Of a stretch of DNA of 64,000 bases, positions 60,197 to 64,000 are shown in pieces (positions within the stretch are counted from its first letter, which is position 1; every line of letters starts with the position of its first letter). Location of the stretch: assembly GCF_001742745.1 (NCBI RefSeq), contig NZ_MJAK01000009.1:1-64000 (forward strand), in the 5' to 3' direction. The notes beneath the pieces are model-generated. The model worked only from the letters and a program-made list of their open reading frames with translations, was not told the origin of the DNA and did not search any database. The DNA is from Curtobacterium sp. ER1/6. Its GTDB lineage: Bacteria > Actinomycetota > Actinomycetes > Actinomycetales > Microbacteriaceae. The translations under genes and the position numbers were made by a program.

Positions 60197-61135
60197 ATGA
60201 CGAGGACGGTCCTGGCGACGATCGCGGTGTCGACGGCGCTGGCGCTGGCCGGCTGCAGCGCCGGCGGGCCCGGGGACGCACCGACCACCGACCGGGCGAG
60301 CGCAGCGGCGACGGCCGAGGGCAGCCCGCCCCCGGCGGCCCCGACGACGGACGCCGCGACGACCCGCGCCTTCGCGGCCCTCGAACAGCAGTCCGACGCG
60401 CGCCTCGGCGTCGTGGTGATCGACACCGCCGACGGCAGCTCGATCGGGTACCGCGCCGACGAACGGTTCGCCTTCGCGTCGACGAACAAGGCGTTCATCG
60501 CGGCCGCGGTGCTCGACGCCACGAGCGCCGCGGGACTCGACGAGGTCGTGCACTACGGTCGCGACGACCTGCTCGAGTACGCCCCGGTCACGAGTCGGCA
60601 CGTCGACGAGGGCATGACGGTCCGGGCGCTCGTCGACGCCGCGGTGCGGGAGAGCGACAACACCGCGGCGAACCTGCTCGTCGATCGACTCGGCGGCGTG
60701 GACGGGGTCTCGCGGTGGCTCCTCGGCATCGGCGACGACGTGACGCGCGTCGACCGGGTCGAGCCGGAGCTCAACACCGCCGTGCCGGGCGACGAGCGCG
60801 ACACGACGACGCCCGCTCGGTCGGCGGCGGACCTGCGCGCCGTCCTCGTCGGCGACGCGCTCGACGCCGACGACCGTGCGCTCCTGCTGTCGTCGATGGC
60901 GGGCACGACCACCGGCGACGGCACGATCCGGGCCGGGGTGCCCGGCGGGTGGTCCGTCGCGGACAAGACCGGCACCGCCTCGTACGGCGTGCGGAACGAC
61001 ATCGCCGTCGCGCGGCCGGCGGGACGCGACCCGATCGTGCTCGTGGTGTTCACGTCGCACGACCGCGCGGCCGCGGAGCCCTCGGACGCCCTCGTCGCGG
61101 CGGCGACCCGGGTGGCGCTCGAGCGGCTCGGCTAG
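60197..61135 (+). CDS. Class A beta-lactamase-type serine hydrolase lipoprotein
   Basis: The 312-residue product has a lipobox ALAGC with Cys at residue 20. The class A motifs are present: S95-T-N-K98, SDN near 155 (RESDNTAAN), the omega loop EPELNT near 190 with the general-base Glu, and DKTGTASYG near 260. It should open penicillins at the cell surface. ATG 60197 is the start by signal peptide; GTG 60191 would add two residues. It lies between the TetR/MMPL unit and a PBP gene, though no BlaR-type sensor is seen. Confidence 0.92.
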   Translation: MTRTVLATIAVSTALALAGCSAGGPGDAPTTDRASAAATAEGSPPPAAPTTDAATTRAFAALEQQSDARLGVVVIDTADGSSIGYRADERFAFASTNKAFIAAAVLDATSAAGLDEVVHYGRDDLLEYAPVTSRHVDEGMTVRALVDAAVRESDNTAANLLVDRLGGVDGVSRWLLGIGDDVTRVDRVEPELNTAVPGDERDTTTPARSAADLRAVLVGDALDADDRALLLSSMAGTTTGDGTIRAGVPGGWSVADKTGTASYGVRNDIAVARPAGRDPIVLVVFTSHDRAAAEPSDALVAAATRVALERLG

Positions 61136-61178
61136 TCGTACCGACGGGCACTGCCGGGTGCCCCGACGGGCACCGTCG

Positions 61179-61260
61179 GTACCCGGACGGTCGGCCCACG
61201 GTCACGACCCGGTCACGAGCCGGTCACGGCACGGTGACGACGGCGGCACCGTCGGTAACG
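61179..61260 (+). promoter_or_regulatory. 11-bp phased GTCAC array before the PBP gene
   Basis: GTCAC at 61201, 61212 and 61223, GTGAC at 61234 and GGCAC at 61245 are spaced exactly 11 bp; GTACC at 61179 and GTCGG at 61190 continue the phase. TAACGA at 61256-61261 could be the -10. Such arrays are bound by OmpR-type regulators; MtrA and PhoP of actinobacteria are candidates. Confidence 0.65.
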
Positions 61261-61396
61261 ATCCGTGCCGACTCGGTCGTCTCCCAGCCCGCACGCCGGT
61301 CCTCCCCGGGGAACCCCGGGCGGACGCCCGAGGAGCGTTGGGAGGGTCACCGGGACGCCGCCGGACCACCGGGGGCGCGACGACGAGGGGGACGAC

Positions 61397-63457
61397 ATGG
61401 CGATGCGACGGGTGACGGGGGCCGCACTCGGCTTCGTGGGCGGCAGCGTGCTCGCCGGACTGCTGGTGGGGGTCGGGGTGACCCCGGTGCTCGCGGTCGC
61501 CGGGGTGGGGACGACATCGGTGATCGACGTCTTCGACTCGATGCCGGAGTACATCGAGATCGGCGACCTGCCGGAGCGGAACGAGATCTGGGCGTACCGG
61601 GGTGGCCAGCCGGTGCACCTGGTCGACGTGTGGGACCAGAACCGGCAGGAGCTGACGCTCGACCAGATCAGCGACACGCTCGAGCACGCCGCGATCGACG
61701 GCGAGGACAAGCGCTTCCGCGAGACCGGCGGCGTCGACGCGACGAGCCTCGTGCGCTCGGTGGTCAGCGTCGTCGCGTCGGGTGGGAAGGGCGGCTCGGG
61801 CGGTTCGACCCTGACGATGCAGCTCGTGCGGAACATCAAGATCCAGCAGGCCAGCGAGCTGCCCACCGCCGAGGAACGCGAGGCCGGGTACCGCGAGGCG
61901 ACCCGGAAGAGCCCGGACCGGAAGCTGGCCGAGGTCAAGCTCGCGATCGGGCTCGCGAAGACGTACTCGAAGGACGAGATCCTGGCGGCGTACCTGAACA
62001 TCGCGTACTTCGGCGACCAGACCTACGGCGTGCAGGCCGCCTCGCAGCGTTACTACGGCAAGGACGCGACCGACCTGAGCCCCGCCGAGGCCGCGTCCCT
62101 CGTCGCCATCGTGCAGTGGCCGGAGCGGCGTGACCTGTCGACGCCCGCGCACCACGCCGACAACCAGGCCCGCCGGGACGTCATCCTCCGCTCGATGCAC
62201 GAGCAGGGTCACCTCAGCGATGCGGACCTCGCGTCGGCGCTCGCGTCCCGACCCGCCGACTACGTCCGGCTCACCGCGCCGCAGCAGGGCTGCGAGTCGG
62301 CGGTCCGCGGCGCCGAGTTCGCCTGCGCGTACGCCGAGCAGGTCGCCCGGGACCTGCCCCAGCTCGGCGCCGACCCCGACGCACGCGCTGCCGCGTGGCG
62401 GACGGGCGGGTACCGGGTGCAGACGACGCTCGACCTCGACCTGAACACGCAGCAGCGGGAGCTGCTCGACCGGAGTGACCCGGCCACGGAGAGCCGGCTC
62501 GCCCTCGGTGCGACGCTGAACACCGTCGAGACGGGCACCGGCCGGGTGCTCACCATGGCCCAGAACAAGGACTACGACCGCTCCGCCGCGGCCCCGGCGA
62601 CCGCCACCTCGCTCAACTACGCGACGGACGAGTCGAACGGCGGGTCGACGGGGTTCCAGGTCGGGTCGACGTACAAGATGTTCACCCTGCTGCAGTGGCT
62701 CGAGTCGGGCCGGAGCGCGGACGCGGTCGTCGACGGCACGCGGAAGGCACGCAGCACGTGGACGCAGTGCGGGGAGCGGATCACGCTCGACGAACCGTAC
62801 GACCCGAAGAACGACTCGCCGGGCCAGACCGGTCCGTACTCGGTGCGGTCGGCGACGGCGCAGTCGGTGAACGCGGCCTACGCGGACATGGCGTCGCAGC
62901 TCGACCTCTGCGACATCCGCGACACCGCAGCCCGACTGGGGGTGCACCCGGCGACGGGCGGCGAGCTACCCGCCAACCCGGCGGCGATCCTCGGCACGAC
63001 GAGCATCGCACCGCTGACGATGGCGGCCGCCTACGCCGGGATCGCGAACGGCGGCGTGTACTGCGCCCCCGTCGTCGTCGACCAGCTCACGGGTCCGGAC
63101 GGCACCGCGCTCGGCGGGCAGCCGCGCTCCTGCACGCAGGCGGTGTCGGCGCCCGTCGCCGCGCAGGCGTTCGCGGTGATGCAGGGGGCGTTCCGCGGCG
63201 GGACGGCGACCGGCGGGCAGACCCTCGACGGCGCGACGCTGTTCGGCAAGACCGGTACGACCGACGCGGCCGACCAGGTCTGGCTCGTGGGCGGGACCTC
63301 GCGGGCGGTCACCGCGTACTGGCAGGGCAACACGGACGGTGGGAAGACGAACCTGCGGTACCTGGGCAGCGGTCAGGGCGGCACGTACGCCGGGTCACGT
63401 GCCGACGTCTGGCGGCAGGCCCAGACGGCGGTGAACGCGGCGCTGCCGGTCGGCTGA
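61397..63457 (+). CDS. Bifunctional penicillin-binding protein (transglycosylase/transpeptidase)
   Basis: The 686-residue protein has one N-terminal helix near residues 8-35, then a GT51 domain with IDGEDKRFRETGGVD near 100 and GGSTLTMQLVRN near 138, and a transpeptidase domain with the serine in GSTYKMF near 430, SVN near 492 and FGKTGTTDAADQVWLVG near 617. It polymerises and cross-links peptidoglycan. The leader is about 130 nt by the proposed -10. An upstream array of phased repeats suggests control by an envelope-sensing system. The terminator follows 19 nt after the stop. Confidence 0.92.
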   Translation: MAMRRVTGAALGFVGGSVLAGLLVGVGVTPVLAVAGVGTTSVIDVFDSMPEYIEIGDLPERNEIWAYRGGQPVHLVDVWDQNRQELTLDQISDTLEHAAIDGEDKRFRETGGVDATSLVRSVVSVVASGGKGGSGGSTLTMQLVRNIKIQQASELPTAEEREAGYREATRKSPDRKLAEVKLAIGLAKTYSKDEILAAYLNIAYFGDQTYGVQAASQRYYGKDATDLSPAEAASLVAIVQWPERRDLSTPAHHADNQARRDVILRSMHEQGHLSDADLASALASRPADYVRLTAPQQGCESAVRGAEFACAYAEQVARDLPQLGADPDARAAAWRTGGYRVQTTLDLDLNTQQRELLDRSDPATESRLALGATLNTVETGTGRVLTMAQNKDYDRSAAAPATATSLNYATDESNGGSTGFQVGSTYKMFTLLQWLESGRSADAVVDGTRKARSTWTQCGERITLDEPYDPKNDSPGQTGPYSVRSATAQSVNAAYADMASQLDLCDIRDTAARLGVHPATGGELPANPAAILGTTSIAPLTMAAAYAGIANGGVYCAPVVVDQLTGPDGTALGGQPRSCTQAVSAPVAAQAFAVMQGAFRGGTATGGQTLDGATLFGKTGTTDAADQVWLVGGTSRAVTAYWQGNTDGGKTNLRYLGSGQGGTYAGSRADVWRQAQTAVNAALPVG

Positions 63458-63475
63458 CGGTACCGACACCGGGAA

Positions 63476-63517
63476 GGACGGGAGGCGCGGTGCCAGCCGG
63501 CACCGCGCCTCCCGTCC
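63476..63517. terminator. GGACGGGAGGC-family hairpin between convergent PBP and siderophore-binding genes
   Basis: GGACGGGAGGCGCGGTGCC at 63476-63494 pairs fully with 63499-63517 across 4 nt. It is 19 nt from one stop and 13 nt from the other. The arm is identical to that at 54657. Confidence 0.85.
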
Positions 63518-63529
63518 GTCCTCGGATCG

Positions 63530-64000
63530 CTACGAGACCTTCTTGCTGTCCTCGAGCCAGCCCGCGAGCTTCGTCATGTAGTCGGCCTGCGACGCGTAGT
63601 CGAGCGCCGGGAAGGTCCAGCTGTGGACCTGACCCGCCGCGAGCGCCGGGTTGTCGGCGAAGGTCGGCTGCTTCTCGAGGTCCGCGACCTGGTAGCCCTG
63701 CTGCGAGAGCAGGAGGACGTCGCCGGTGATCTGGCCCGCGTTCTCCCACGAGTAGATGCCCCAGTAGAAGCCCTTCGGCTTCGGCTGGACGAAGTCGACC
63801 CCGAAGGACGAGTACATCTGCAGGGTCGGCTCGTCGGCCGGACGGGTGACGTAGGCGCCGGAGCCGTCCGCGTACATCGAGACGACGGACACGTCGCTCC
63901 GCTTCGCTGCCTGCTCGAGGGTGTCCTCGGCGGCGTCGAAGCGCTGCTCGGCGGCCTCGACCTTCGACTCCGGGGCGCCGAGCGACTCGGCCAGGTCGGC
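63530..64000 (-). CDS. Siderophore/iron ABC transporter substrate-binding protein, 3' end only
   Basis: The frame stays open to the window edge and gives 156 residues of C-terminal sequence, so the gene start is outside. A helical stretch with repeated Glu and Ala (ESKVEAAEQRFDAAEDTLEQ) leads into VSVVSMYADGSGAYVTRP, VDFVQPKPKG and SWTFPALDYASQADYMTKLAGWLE, the C-lobe of FepB/FecB-type binding proteins. It would receive ferric siderophore. Its DtxR box, if any, lies beyond the window. Confidence 0.78.
   Translation of the reverse strand, partial: ADLAESLGAPESKVEAAEQRFDAAEDTLEQAAKRSDVSVVSMYADGSGAYVTRPADEPTLQMYSSFGVDFVQPKPKGFYWGIYSWENAGQITGDVLLLSQQGYQVADLEKQPTFADNPALAAGQVHSWTFPALDYASQADYMTKLAGWLEDSKKVS

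Noticed and set aside
61141..61200. GACGGGCACC repeats as another terminator hairpin for beta-lactamase
   Set aside because: Pairing is possible but several alternatives exist with none clearly best, and the region overlaps the phased array; I did not call it.

Overview
The window is 64 kb of very GC-rich DNA (G or C dominates almost every third codon position, and GTG starts are common). Gene content is that of a Gram-positive, aerobic actinobacterium: EfeUOB with a DtxR-type iron box, LAxTG sortase signal, lipoproteins, a bifunctional PBP, uricase, MMPL protein, and many promoters that sit right on the start codon. By general resemblance I would place it in Microbacteriaceae, perhaps near Curtobacterium; this is inference, as no 16S or marker gene is present. 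There is no phage, plasmid, transposase or CRISPR array. Two tRNA genes are present, tRNA-Ser(GCU) and tRNA-Arg(ACG).

Layout. 0.1-3.8 kb: MetE-like methyltransferase divergent from an MFS permease across a palindromic operator, then a GntR regulator. 4.1-5.3 kb: tRNA-Ser, a 5 x 14 bp tandem repeat and a GH18-like lipoprotein. 5.3-8.7 kb: LacI regulator divergent from a Gfo/Idh/MocA dehydrogenase and a sugar isomerase. 8.9-13.6 kb: MoxR / DUF58 / transglutaminase operon. 13.7-15.4 kb: TetR and a TRIC/UPF0126 channel. 15.5-19.6 kb: efeUOB. 19.9-27.8 kb: wall-anchored 5'-nucleotidase, a ThDP pyruvate oxidase-like enzyme, an oxidoreductase, glucose-6-phosphate dehydrogenase and dienelactone hydrolase. 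27.9-30.3 kb: tRNA-Arg and an OafA-type acyltransferase.

30.4-40.9 kb: the most interesting region. A single-direction minus-strand gene string (CodA-like deaminase, NMT1-type ABC transporter, FAD oxidase, creatininase-family hydrolase, PNPOx-like flavoprotein) faces an XRE-cupin regulator with a 2Fe-2S flavoreductase, followed by a second deaminase-type amidohydrolase. 46.6-54.6 kb: a purine cluster (divergent amidohydrolase, XdhC, fused 2Fe-2S/Mo xanthine dehydrogenase, FAD subunit, uricase, MocA). Five promoters in these two regions share one layout: a GlnR-like GTNAC-N6-GAAAC element whose GAAAC ends exactly 10 bp before the -10 hexamer. I read the two regions as one nitrogen-scavenging regulon for cyclic N compounds.

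40.9-46.5 kb: a phosphatase, a GNAT-helical-GNAT fusion, three genes of unknown function and an AI-2E family protein. 54.7-64 kb: old yellow enzyme and zinc-ribbon protein under an OhrR-type regulator with twin palindromes, MMPL exporter with TetR, class A beta-lactamase lipoprotein, bifunctional PBP behind an 11-bp phased GTCAC array, and the 3' end of a siderophore-binding lipoprotein gene.

Two families of dispersed palindromes stand out: a sequence-conserved GGACGGGAGGC hairpin placed 7-24 nt after stop codons, and a two-stem CGAACCAC element present twice 18 kb apart.
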